A stretch of DNA of 64,000 nt, from NCBI RefSeq assembly GCF_000010305.1, contig NC_012489.1:4409646-4473645 (forward strand), written 5' to 3'. The DNA comes from Gemmatimonas aurantiaca T-27. GTDB taxonomy: Bacteria; Gemmatimonadota; Gemmatimonadetes; Gemmatimonadales; Gemmatimonadaceae. Shown here piece by piece: positions 8,519-16,713 of this stretch. A model generated the notes under the pieces. It searched no databases, was not told the origin of the DNA, and saw nothing but the letters and a program-made list of their open reading frames with translations. Position 1 is the stretch's first letter. Each line of letters opens with the position of its first letter. Both the position numbers and the translations under genes were made by a program.

Positions 8519-8551
8519 CATCACCGACCCATCACCTGCCTATCACCTGAC
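8519..8551. promoter_or_regulatory. Three 11-bp-spaced heptamer direct repeats
   Basis: CATCACC at 8519-8525, CATCACC at 8530-8536 and TATCACC at 8541-8547 recur with an exact 11-bp period. SARP regulators with an OmpR-type HTH recognise heptamers with this spacing near the -35 region. A SARP-like gene lies 2.8 kb downstream (11355). The array is in the divergent promoter region between the lipoprotein operon (start 8359) and the S74 fibre gene (start 8662). An inverted copy, GGTGATGGG (8565-8573), pairs with CCCATCACC (8528-8536). I see no convincing -10 box. The repeat is observed; its use is inferred. Confidence 0.5.
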
Positions 8552-8661
8552 CGTTTTTTGGCCCGGTGATGGGCAGGCGAAGGCGATTTCGAGCTTGTCG
8601 GCGTCCAACGCGGCCCACCTGGCCGTGCGACCTGACCACCCGACTCCTTCACGAGACTTCC

Positions 8662-10374
8662 ATGTCCTCCTTTGCACGCTGCGCCGATGCACGTGGCACC
8701 GTTCGGCATTTCCGTTTCCAGCCGCTGACGCTCGCTGCTTCCACCCTCGCCGTTGCCGCGCTGACGTTGGCCTCGGCGTTGACCGCTTCCCCGCTGGAAG
8801 CCCAGGCGGTCTTTCATGCCTGCTACGTTCCCGCATCAGGAACGGTTTATCGCGTCAAGGCACCCAACACGCCGGCCAACTGCCTGCAGCCCACGCATGT
8901 CGCGTTCAGTTGGACCGACGGCGCTGACGCCGCAGCCGCATTGCAGAACGCGGTCAAGAAGACCGATGTGGCGGCGGGTGATGTGACCGGGGTGTTCAGC
9001 AACCTCACGGTTGGCAAGCTGCTGGGCCGAGCATTGGCCACGACCCCGCCGACCGACGGGCAGGTGCTGGCCTGGAATGCGTCGACCAGCCAATGGGAGG
9101 CGAAGACGGTGGCGGCCGGCGGTGGGAACGGCGTCAGCGACCATGGCGCGCTGACGGGGCTCGGCGATGACGACCACGCGCAGTACCTGCTCTCGAGCGG
9201 TGTGCGGACGTCGATCGGCTTTGCGGTCCAGAGCCCGAGCGGGGTTTCTGCTCTGCCAGTGCTCACCGATCCCAATAAGCCGACCCTACTGTGGGCCGGG
9301 AGCTACGGCGCACTGCGAACCGGATTCGACGGCGTGGGCGGCTGGGCGGCGAACAAGATCGGCGGGGCGTCCGCCTCATTCGGGGACAACAATGAAGCCT
9401 CTGGCTGGGGGTCGTTCTCGGCCACGGCGTATGCCGTCGCTTCTGGCATGTACAGCATTGCGATGGGAACCAACGCTGAAGCCACCAACGTGAGCGCAAT
9501 CGCATTGGGGCCGTATGCCCGCGCCTCGGGCAATAGCGCGATCGCCTTCACGGGTGGCATCGCCAGCGCCAACGATGCGATGGCGTGGCGGGGCAAAGCC
9601 GAAGGTACTGGATCGTTGGCGTTGGGAAGCGGTTCGAACGCCACCGGAAACCAGGCGATGGCCTTTGGCGTGGGAAGCGCGGCGGCCAACTATTCGATGG
9701 CCTTGAACGGCGATGCCGGAGGCACGTCGTCGACGGCGATCCGCGGCATCTCGTCGGGCGACCACAGTGTGGCCATCGGGCGCAACGCCAATACCAACTA
9801 CCAGGCCAACGCCATTGTGTTGAGCGCTTCGCAATCGATGGGAGTTGCAAAGGCGCTGGCCGATGGCCACTTCGTGATGCAGGGCTATCGATTCTGGATG
9901 GGCAATGGTCCGCAGACTGCCATCACGCCGGGACGCTTCCTCGAAACCAGCACGGGTGCGTACCTCTCGACGGGCGGCACCTGGACCAACACCTCCGACT
10001 CCACCAAGAAGGCAAACTTCCGCGCTGTCGACGGCGAATCGGTGCTGAGCACACTGGCCGCGCTGCCGGTGTACACGTGGAACTACACCGCAGAAGACAC
10101 CACCACGCGCCACATGGGCCCCACCGCACAGGCGTTCCGCGCGGCCTTCAATCTCGGCGACACCGACAAGGCGATCAGCACGGTGGACATCGATGGTGTG
10201 GCCATCGCCGGTGTGAAGGCGCTCGAAGCGCGTACCAAGTCGCTCAAGACCGAAACGATCGCACTGCGTGAAGAGAATGCGGCACTCACCGCGCGTCTGT
10301 CGCAGCTCGAGGCACTGGTGGCGCAGCTTGCCAACCAGCTCGCCACCCAGCAGTCCAACACCACGCGCAATCCG
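8662..10374 (+). CDS. Secreted YadA-head-like fibre with S74 chaperone tail
   Basis: 570-571 residues from the ATG at 8662 (stop TGA at 10375-10377). A Sec signal ends near residue 49 (PLEAQA). A phage-tail-fibre-like stretch, DHGALTGLGDDDHAQYL, is near residue 160. About residues 240-400 hold YadA-head-like repeats of about 14-16 residues (AIAMGTNAEATN, SIALG-like, SLALGSGSNATGN, SVAIGRNANTN) that form left-handed beta-roll trimers. Residues about 450-560 are a peptidase-S74 intramolecular chaperone (SDSTKKANFRAVDG, then a terminal coiled coil KTETIALREENAALTARL). In such proteins the C-terminal chaperone trimerises and then cleaves itself off. No YadA translocator barrel is present. The stop overlaps the globin start, so expression is linked. 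Confidence 0.85.
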
Positions 10375-10376
10375 TG

Positions 10377-10829
10377 ATGACCGCCGACCAGATCGCCACG
10401 ATCCGGTCGACCTGGAACCTGATGGGAGCCACCACCGATGCGGTGGCTCCCCTGTTCTATGACCGGCTCTTTCAACGCGACCCACTGCTGCGCGCCCTGT
10501 TCACGAGCACGGACATGCCGGCGCAGGGCGAAAAGCTCGCCCAGACCCTCGCCGTGGTGGTGCGGGGTCTCGATCATCTCGATCAACTGATGCCGGCCGT
10601 TCAGGCACTTGGCCGCCGGCACGCGACCTACGGTGTGCAGGACGCCCACTACGATCTCGTGGGTGCGGCCTTGCTTGATACGTTCGCGGATATCCTGGGT
10701 GATGCTTTCACCGCCGACGCGCGCTCGGCATGGGCCACCGCCTATGGCGCGCTCGCGACCGTGATGCAACAAGCCGCCGCATCGGCGAACGCCCATGCGA
10801 CCACGCACGCTGCGATCAGCGCACCGTGA
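10377..10829 (+). CDS. Single-domain bacterial globin
   Basis: 150-residue haem globin of the Vitreoscilla/flavohaemoglobin type. Predicted haem-pocket residues are CD1 Phe42 (LLRALFTS), E7 Gln50 (MPAQGEKLAQ) and proximal F8 His82 in ALGRRHATYGV, with Tyr85 beside it. There is no reductase domain. Members bind oxygen or NO and act in NO detoxification or gas sensing; which applies here is unknown. The ATG at 10377 overlaps the TGA of the S74 gene by one base; an in-frame GTG one codon earlier is also possible. Its stop overlaps the GTG start of the globin-like gene that follows. Confidence 0.9.
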   Translation: MTADQIATIRSTWNLMGATTDAVAPLFYDRLFQRDPLLRALFTSTDMPAQGEKLAQTLAVVVRGLDHLDQLMPAVQALGRRHATYGVQDAHYDLVGAALLDTFADILGDAFTADARSAWATAYGALATVMQQAAASANAHATTHAAISAP

Positions 10830-11299
10830 GTGTGGTCGATGCCTCAGGTGAGGATGCCGGCGTTGCGTCGATGGCAGGCGTCCCGGCATCATCACCATTC
10901 ACCACACTCATCGCGCAGATCACCGCCGTCCGTGTGCCGATGGCCAGCGCGTTTGCCGTCCGACTCGATCGCCTGCGCGGCATGGGCAGTCCGGTGCCAT
11001 TGCTCGATCGTGACGTGATCGACGCCTGGTTTCTGTCATTGCTGGCGACACTGCAGGTCCCACTCGATGATCCCGCCATTGTGCCAACCCTCGCCACGCT
11101 GGTGGCCCATGGGCGGGCGCACGGCATCGACGGGGCCGGTCAGCGCGTTGGACTCGAAGCCTTTGTCTGGGCATGCCGGGATGTCCTGCCGGATGATTGT
11201 CCCACGCGCCTGGCCGCGGAAATGGGTGCGCGTGGTGCTGTCATCGATCGACTGGCGGTGCGACGCATGACTTCCCCCACGTCGCCGATCGACGCATGA
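10826..11299 (+). CDS. Degenerate globin-like protein
   Basis: 157 residues from a GTG at 10826 that shares GTGA with the globin stop. No clear family by motif. However, residues about 72-145 follow the layout of the neighbouring globin from the E helix onwards: LLATLQVPLDD then TLVAHGRAHGID, in the place of ALGRRHATYGV, then a long helix and an acidic turn. A histidine at residue 95 or 99 could be the proximal ligand; the CD1 Phe and E7 Gln are not obvious. It may be a divergent partner or a sensor globin that arose by tandem duplication. The relationship is inference; the coding status is supported by the overlap and open frame. Confidence 0.65.
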   Translation: MSVVDASGEDAGVASMAGVPASSPFTTLIAQITAVRVPMASAFAVRLDRLRGMGSPVPLLDRDVIDAWFLSLLATLQVPLDDPAIVPTLATLVAHGRAHGIDGAGQRVGLEAFVWACRDVLPDDCPTRLAAEMGARGAVIDRLAVRRMTSPTSPIDA

Positions 11300-11300
11300 T

Positions 11301-11333
11301 GGAGACGTCTCCGCGCGCCTGGTGGGCGCGCGG
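11301..11333. promoter_or_regulatory. 12-bp palindrome and GC hairpin before SARP gene
   Basis: GGAGACGTCTCC (11301-11312) is a perfect palindrome. It runs into a 9-bp perfect stem, CCGCGCGCC (11311-11319) and GGCGCGCGG (11325-11333), with a 5-base loop. This lies between the globin-like stop (11299) and the SARP start (11355). The hairpin may act as a terminator or attenuator (no long T-run follows, only CGTTTTCG), and the palindrome as an operator. Function is not shown by sequence. Confidence 0.45.
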
Positions 11334-11354
11334 CAATCTCGTTTTCGTCATGAC

Positions 11355-14318
11355 ATGAATCGGTTTGTCACCTTCGGTGGTTGCGCAGTCGTTTCCAGTG
11401 GTGGTGAGGTGCGTGGCGCTGCGACCCAGCAGCGTCGGCTCGCCCTGTTGGCGGTGTTGGCCCGCGCGGGCGAACGCGGCGTATCGCGCACCCGCCTGTT
11501 GTCGTTGTTCTGGCCTGATGAAGACGATGATGAGCGTCGCCGCAAAGCCCTCGCGCAGGCGCTGTATGCGTTGCGTCGCGATCTCGGCGATGAGCGCATC
11601 ATCACCGGTTCGCAGGAACTCAAGCTCGACGCCGAGGTTTTGCCGCACGATGTCGGCGAGTTCATGCACCACCTGCGGCATGGTCGTCACGCAGAAGCGG
11701 TAGCGCTGTACGACGGCCCGTTTCTGAGTGGTTTCCATCTCGTCGGAGCACCAGCATTCGAGCGATGGGCCGATGAAGAGCGTCGAGTGCTGGAGCGTGA
11801 CTACACGCGCGCGCTCGAAACGCTGGCCGGCAACGCAGAGCGACAGGGACAGCGCGCTGAAGCCATTACCTACTGGCGCAAGCTGGCGGCAGTCGATCCA
11901 CTCGATTCACGGGCCACGCTCGCCCTCATGCGGGCCTTGGCAGCCAATGGTGAAGTGTCGGCAGCCATCCGACAGGCCGCCATTCACGAAACGCTGTTTC
12001 AGCAGGAGCTCGAGCTTCCGCCCGATCGGGAAGTGATGGCATTTGCGATGGAGTTGCGTGCCCGACAGGGCACCGAGCCTGTCGCGCCGTTGGTACCGGT
12101 TGACGTGGCGCCTGTTGTGGCCGCACCGGTCCCGGTGTTGGCTGGCGCGACGGACGACACGATCGCCGAGCCGCCAGCGGCGGTCTCAATCGCATCGCTG
12201 GTAACACCGCTGACAGTGGCGCTGGCAACACCTTTGCGTCGTCGATGGACTCGCGCGCGTGTGTTGGCAGTGGCGGTCGGTGTGGCTGCACTGGCCGCTT
12301 TGGGCACATGGGGCGTCTCGGCGTTGCAACATCACGAACCGGCACCGGGCGAACCGCGCTATCACGCACCACCAAGCATTGCCGTCGGTCTCATCGCGGA
12401 TTTCCGTGAACCGTCGACCGGTCCGGTGCGCTCTCTCGCGGCATTGCTGGCCACCAGTCTCGCCCGCAGCGAAGCGTTGCGTGTGGTGAGTGCCGCGCGA
12501 CTCAGTGAATTGCTGCACCACGGTGGCGTGGGTGACAGCACCGAGGCGGCGTATATCAGTGCGGCGCGGCGGGCCGGTGCGCATGAACTCATTGACGGAT
12601 CACTGTTCGATCCCGGTGATGGCACGCTGCGTCTCGACTTGCGCCGCGTGGATGTGGAGACCGGCTCCGTGCTGGCCGCACTCACCATTCGAGGCCAGGA
12701 TCTCTTTGCGCTAGCCGATAGTGGCACGGCGCGTCTGCTCGATGGCTTCGGCATCGAGCCACTCGCCGGCAGTGTGCGTGATGTGACCACCCGTTCCGCC
12801 GTGGCACACCGCTTCTATGCCGAAGGACTGAAAGCCAACGCGTCCTACGATCTGGAGGCGGCCCGTCGACTGTTTGGTGAAGCGCTGCGGGCCGACTCCC
12901 AGTTTGCGATGGCGGCGTACGAGTACGCGCGTGTCAATCCGAATCGCGCCGAGTTGGCGGAAGAGATGTCGCGAGCGCTACACCTGGCCAAGCGCGCGAC
13001 CGCACGTGAGCGACTGATCATTCGGGCAGGATGGGCGTCCACCATGCAGGTGGCGGGGCTCAAGGAAACCGCCGACTCCTTGCTGCAGCTCGACCAGAGC
13101 GACCCGCAGGCATTGTTGTTCGCTGCTGAAGCGCGACTCAATCTGGGCCTGCCGGGTGAAGCCATTCCGTTGTTGCAACGTGCGCTCGCCATCGATTCGG
13201 CAGCACTTGGCGCGGTACGCCCGGAGCACTGTTACGCCTGTGAAGCCGTGCAGATGTTGTCACGTGCGTATCTCGATCAGGACAATCCCGACGCTGCCAT
13301 CGCCATCATCAAGCGCTGGGTGGACCGTCAGCCGCAGTCGACCGAGGCGTGGGCGTCGTACTCCCGCGTGCTCGATTTCACCGGACGTCTGCCCGAAGCC
13401 TCGCGTGCGCTCGATCGTGCGCTGGCGCTCAATCCGGCCTATCCGGCTGGCTTTGTGCGACGTGTGAGTAATCTGCTGCGTGCGGCACGATTGTCAGAAG
13501 CCGAACAACTGGCGCGCGAGCAGACCACACTGGCCACGGCAGACCAACGGCTCGATGGATGGTGGCAGCTTGCCACCGTGCTCCGTCATCAGGGTCGCAT
13601 GCGCGACGCGCTCGTGGCCGTCAATCGTTTTCGTGCCATACGGGATACGGTGGATGGTGGTCAGATGGCACTCAATCATGCCTACCTGCCGGCACTCATT
13701 CTGGCCGATGCCGGACGCATCCCGGCCGCCATTGCCCTGTTCGATTCGATGGCCACCGGTGCCATTCGGCCAGGAGAACACGATGCCAATGTACGACGCC
13801 TGCGCACCATCTCGCTGACGGCCGCCGCCGACCTGGTGGCCCAACAAGGTGACACCACGTCACTGCAGGCGCGCATGCGTGCCATCGAAGAAGCGGGTTC
13901 ACAGAGCGGCGTGGTGCGCGATACGCGGGCGCACCACTATGTACGTGGCCTGCTCTGGCGGGCGCGTGGCAAGTCGGACTTGGCGATCACCGAGTTCCAG
14001 GCTGCCATGGCTCCGCCGCTGCGGGGCTATCACTCACGCATCAACATCGAGCTGGCACGCGGCCTGGTGACACGCGGTGAACCCGATGCCGCCATCACCG
14101 CCGTGCGCTTCATCATGCGCGATGTAGTGGATGGCATTGCCGTTACACAGACCGAGATGCATGAAGTGCTGGCCCAGGCTCATCATGCCGCCGGCCGCGC
14201 CGACTCCGCCTCGTTTCACGCGGACTGGGTGAAGCGTGCCTGGTCGACGGGCGAACCTGCGTATCAGGCACGAGCGCAACGACTGTCGCAATTCATCGGC
14301 GTGCGCGCAACGCGATAG
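11355..14318 (+). CDS. SARP/BTAD-TPR transcriptional regulator, membrane-bound
   Basis: 987 residues from the ATG at 11355. Residues 1-95 form an OmpR-like winged helix (GAATQQRRLALLAVLARAG and the SRTRLLSLFWPD region); residues about 100-240 are the BTAD helical domain (ALYDGPFLSGFHL, YWRKLAAVDPLDSRATL). A Pro/Ala-rich linker leads to one membrane helix at about 297-320 (VLAVAVGVAALAALGTWGV). Then comes a FlgO/TolB-like domain (PSIAVGLIADF, about 335-470) and a long TPR array to the C-terminus. This layout, with DNA binding in the cytoplasm and sensing outside the membrane, is common among Gemmatimonadota and Acidobacteria regulators. The heptamer repeats at 8519-8551 are a plausible target. 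Confidence 0.85.
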   Translation: MNRFVTFGGCAVVSSGGEVRGAATQQRRLALLAVLARAGERGVSRTRLLSLFWPDEDDDERRRKALAQALYALRRDLGDERIITGSQELKLDAEVLPHDVGEFMHHLRHGRHAEAVALYDGPFLSGFHLVGAPAFERWADEERRVLERDYTRALETLAGNAERQGQRAEAITYWRKLAAVDPLDSRATLALMRALAANGEVSAAIRQAAIHETLFQQELELPPDREVMAFAMELRARQGTEPVAPLVPVDVAPVVAAPVPVLAGATDDTIAEPPAAVSIASLVTPLTVALATPLRRRWTRARVLAVAVGVAALAALGTWGVSALQHHEPAPGEPRYHAPPSIAVGLIADFREPSTGPVRSLAALLATSLARSEALRVVSAARLSELLHHGGVGDSTEAAYISAARRAGAHELIDGSLFDPGDGTLRLDLRRVDVETGSVLAALTIRGQDLFALADSGTARLLDGFGIEPLAGSVRDVTTRSAVAHRFYAEGLKANASYDLEAARRLFGEALRADSQFAMAAYEYARVNPNRAELAEEMSRALHLAKRATARERLIIRAGWASTMQVAGLKETADSLLQLDQSDPQALLFAAEARLNLGLPGEAIPLLQRALAIDSAALGAVRPEHCYACEAVQMLSRAYLDQDNPDAAIAIIKRWVDRQPQSTEAWASYSRVLDFTGRLPEASRALDRALALNPAYPAGFVRRVSNLLRAARLSEAEQLAREQTTLATADQRLDGWWQLATVLRHQGRMRDALVAVNRFRAIRDTVDGGQMALNHAYLPALILADAGRIPAAIALFDSMATGAIRPGEHDANVRRLRTISLTAAADLVAQQGDTTSLQARMRAIEEAGSQSGVVRDTRAHHYVRGLLWRARGKSDLAITEFQAAMAPPLRGYHSRINIELARGLVTRGEPDAAITAVRFIMRDVVDGIAVTQTEMHEVLAQAHHAAGRADSASFHADWVKRAWSTGEPAYQARAQRLSQFIGVRATR

Positions 14319-14340
14319 CGGTTCTCACGGGCAAGTCATC

Positions 14341-14369
14341 AAGGCGCACCGCAGCGTGCCGTGCGCCTT
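14341..14369. terminator. Bidirectional terminator hairpin
   Basis: A perfect 9-bp stem, AAGGCGCAC (14341-14349) and GTGCGCCTT (14361-14369), lies between the convergent stops of the SARP gene (14318) and the transporter (14374). The A and T bases at the stem ends suit termination in both directions. Confidence 0.65.
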
Positions 14370-14373
14370 CGAC

Positions 14374-15672
14374 TTACGTGGTTTCAGCCTGCTTCTTCAG
14401 TTGCTGACGGCCCAACCAAAACGCCACGGCCAGCCAGATGGCGCTCATCGGCGCCGCCGCGAGAGAAATCGTGCTCACGGCCAGACCGGCCGCCGACAGA
14501 CCCGCAAAACTCCACGCACCGATCTGGTCGCCTGAGCGGTAGACAAACGTGTCGATGAAGTTCTTCGCCTTGTACTTGTCCTCGGGCGGCACAACCGTGT
14601 ACAGCACTTCGCGCGCCGGGCGCCCGAATGCGTACTCACCCGCGCGGCGCAGCACCTGGAACACCACGAACACCGCCAGCGTGCCCCAGGTGCCCAATGC
14701 CGCAAAGCCCACCAGGCTCAGTACTGGCATGATGGCCAACGTGACCGCTACGCCGAACCACTTGATCACGCGCCCCGTGACAAACAACTGCGCGAGAATG
14801 GTCAGCGACTGCACCACCGTATCGATCGTGGCCAGGAACGCGGTACGCGATTCCCGATCGGCGTAGCGCGCGCCCACGATCTCCGCCTGCTGAAAGTACA
14901 GCACCGTGGAGCCGATGGTGAACATCAGCATGTAGAGACAGATGCCGAGCAGATACGGCGAGGCCAGCACATGCGTGATACCGGCAAACGCCGATCCACC
15001 AACCGGCTGCTCGGCTTCATCACGCGCGCGGGTATCCGGACGAAAACTGGGTGGGAACCGGCGCGCCGACTGGACTGCCGCTTCGAGCAACAGCACCGAC
15101 ATCACCATGAGCACCGGCGTGCCCACCACTTCGGCCAACCGCGACGTGAGGAACGCACCAGCCAATGCGCCCAGTGTGCCACCCACACTGATGAATCCGA
15201 ACAGCCGCTTGCTCTGCTCCGGCCGGAACGTATCGGCCATGAATCCCCAGAACACCGAGGGGATGAACAGACTGTAGATGCTGGTGAGAATCCAGAACGC
15301 CGGGCCGAGGTATGGCTCCCAGGTGTGCGGCCCCCACTTGATGACACCGGCAAACGTAAGCAGCAGCCCGATGAAGATGCGGTACACGATCGGGATGAAG
15401 CGCCGCACCGGCAACTTCGCCACGATCGATGAATACAGCGGATTCATCGCCAACGTGGTGAGCAGCGTGCCGGTGAACAGCCATGGCAGCCGGTCCGTAC
15501 CGGCCGCCACACCCACCGCATCACGTACGGCGCGCAGGATGAAGTAACTCGCCAGGGCAAAAAAGAAGTACGTCGCTGCCAACAACGTGGCGCGTTCTTC
15601 ACCGGCCTCGATGGTACCCAGCCGATTGAACGTGCGACGCATGAACCCTACTTCTGCCCCCGCTCCTGTCAC
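14374..15672 (-). CDS. ATP/ADP-translocase-like (NTT/MFS) membrane carrier
   Basis: 432 residues with about 11-12 membrane helices. Sequence such as ATLLAATYFFFALASYFILR near the start and LYTVVPPEDKYKAKNFIDT before the last helices resembles the bacterial branch of the TLC ATP/ADP-translocase superfamily, often annotated only as MFS. The substrate is unknown; free-living bacteria carry these without being energy parasites. The GTG at 15672 overlaps the stop of the upstream SDR gene as GTGA; an ATG at 15642, preceded by GTAGGG, is an alternative start. Last gene of a five-gene operon. Confidence 0.7.
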   Translation of the reverse strand: MTGAGAEVGFMRRTFNRLGTIEAGEERATLLAATYFFFALASYFILRAVRDAVGVAAGTDRLPWLFTGTLLTTLAMNPLYSSIVAKLPVRRFIPIVYRIFIGLLLTFAGVIKWGPHTWEPYLGPAFWILTSIYSLFIPSVFWGFMADTFRPEQSKRLFGFISVGGTLGALAGAFLTSRLAEVVGTPVLMVMSVLLLEAAVQSARRFPPSFRPDTRARDEAEQPVGGSAFAGITHVLASPYLLGICLYMLMFTIGSTVLYFQQAEIVGARYADRESRTAFLATIDTVVQSLTILAQLFVTGRVIKWFGVAVTLAIMPVLSLVGFAALGTWGTLAVFVVFQVLRRAGEYAFGRPAREVLYTVVPPEDKYKAKNFIDTFVYRSGDQIGAWSFAGLSAAGLAVSTISLAAAPMSAIWLAVAFWLGRQQLKKQAETT

Positions 15673-16709
15673 CGACCCTCACTCTGTTTGGCATGCCATG
15701 CGGCGAGCACTTCCCGCTCCCGCTCCATCGAGATTCCCGCGCGCAACTTCTCCTGCTCGGCGGCTGGCCGGCTATGGTACCACGCCATGCCATCCCGCAC
15801 CGTGGTGGCCAACGGGCGGAATGTGAGCCCCGCCTTCACGGCTTTGTCCACCACGGTCGTGCAGAACGCCACCGTGGTGGCCCCCGTGTAGCTCCACACC
15901 GGCATCTCTGCCCACGAGCGCACCTTCTGCTCGGTGAGAAACGACTCGGGCACCCACGTGAACCGGGTATCGTTGGCATAACATGCCTTGATCCCGTACA
16001 ACAACTCACCGATGCCACATACTGTCCGCGGGCCCACGGCGTTGAACACACCGGTCGTACGCGATTCCACCATGCGCACCATCCACTCGGCCAGGTCGCG
16101 GGCATCGATCCACTGCGCCGGATCTTCCAGCTTGCCGGGCGCGAGTACCTCGCCGCCCTTTTCGATGCGTACGGGCCAGTAGGTGAAGCGGTCGGTGAGG
16201 TCGCCAGGACCGACGATCAACCCGGGACGCACGATGGTGGCGCCATTGCCAAACGCCTCCTGCACGAGCTGCTCACAGCGCACCTTCTTGTTGCCGAAGG
16301 GCGCGGCGGCGGCATCGGGCCCGGTGATGGGGGCCGGATCCTGCGTGGGGTGGGTTTCGTCGGGGAAGGACCGCGCAAAGTCCTTGTAGGCGGCAGTGCT
16401 GGACACGTAGACGTACTGGTCCACCTTGCCCTTGAGCACCGCCGCCGCATTCACCACCCACTGCGGTGTGGTGGCCGGCAGATCGAACACCACATCCCAC
16501 GTGCGCCCGGCCAATGCGGCATGTCCATCGGGCGCATTGCGATCGCCGATCAACTGTTCGGCCTTGGGAAACAGACCGGGCTTGGTGCGACCACGATTGA
16601 ACAGCGTGAGCGTGTGCCCACGCGACAGCGCGTATTCGACCAGGTGAGGACCGATGAAGCCGGTGCCTCCCAGTACGAGAATGCGCAACGGCTTCACGGT
16701 GCTCGTCAT
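15669..16709 (-). CDS. Cytosolic SDR / NAD-dependent epimerase-like protein
   Basis: 346 residues, extended short-chain dehydrogenase with the dinucleotide-binding motif GGTGFIGP at residues 12-19 and VSSTAAY where the family has its catalytic Ser region. The usual YxxxK reads as GNKKVRCE, so the tyrosine is not conserved here and epimerase activity is doubtful. The start at 16709 removes an Arg-rich upstream extension that overlaps the previous gene. It lacks any signal peptide, unlike its paralogue immediately upstream, with which it shares IVRPGLIVGPGDL, YWPVRI and RPAAEQEKLRAG. Stop overlaps the carrier gene. Confidence 0.82.
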   Translation of the reverse strand: MTSTVKPLRILVLGGTGFIGPHLVEYALSRGHTLTLFNRGRTKPGLFPKAEQLIGDRNAPDGHAALAGRTWDVVFDLPATTPQWVVNAAAVLKGKVDQYVYVSSTAAYKDFARSFPDETHPTQDPAPITGPDAAAAPFGNKKVRCEQLVQEAFGNGATIVRPGLIVGPGDLTDRFTYWPVRIEKGGEVLAPGKLEDPAQWIDARDLAEWMVRMVESRTTGVFNAVGPRTVCGIGELLYGIKACYANDTRFTWVPESFLTEQKVRSWAEMPVWSYTGATTVAFCTTVVDKAVKAGLTFRPLATTVRDGMAWYHSRPAAEQEKLRAGISMEREREVLAAWHAKQSEGR

Positions 16710-16713
16710 ATGA

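Noticed and set aside
8519-8551. Heptamer repeats as a small CRISPR-like or satellite array
   Set aside because: Units are 7 bases with 4-base gaps and only three copies; there are no spacers or cas genes.
8566-8661. Start of the S74 protein at 8566
   Set aside because: The added 32 residues are Arg-rich and precede the signal peptide, which begins cleanly at 8662.
9376-10485. 369-residue minus frame across the S74 gene
   Set aside because: Antisense shadow; composition is Arg/His-rich and the plus strand encodes clear head repeats and chaperone.
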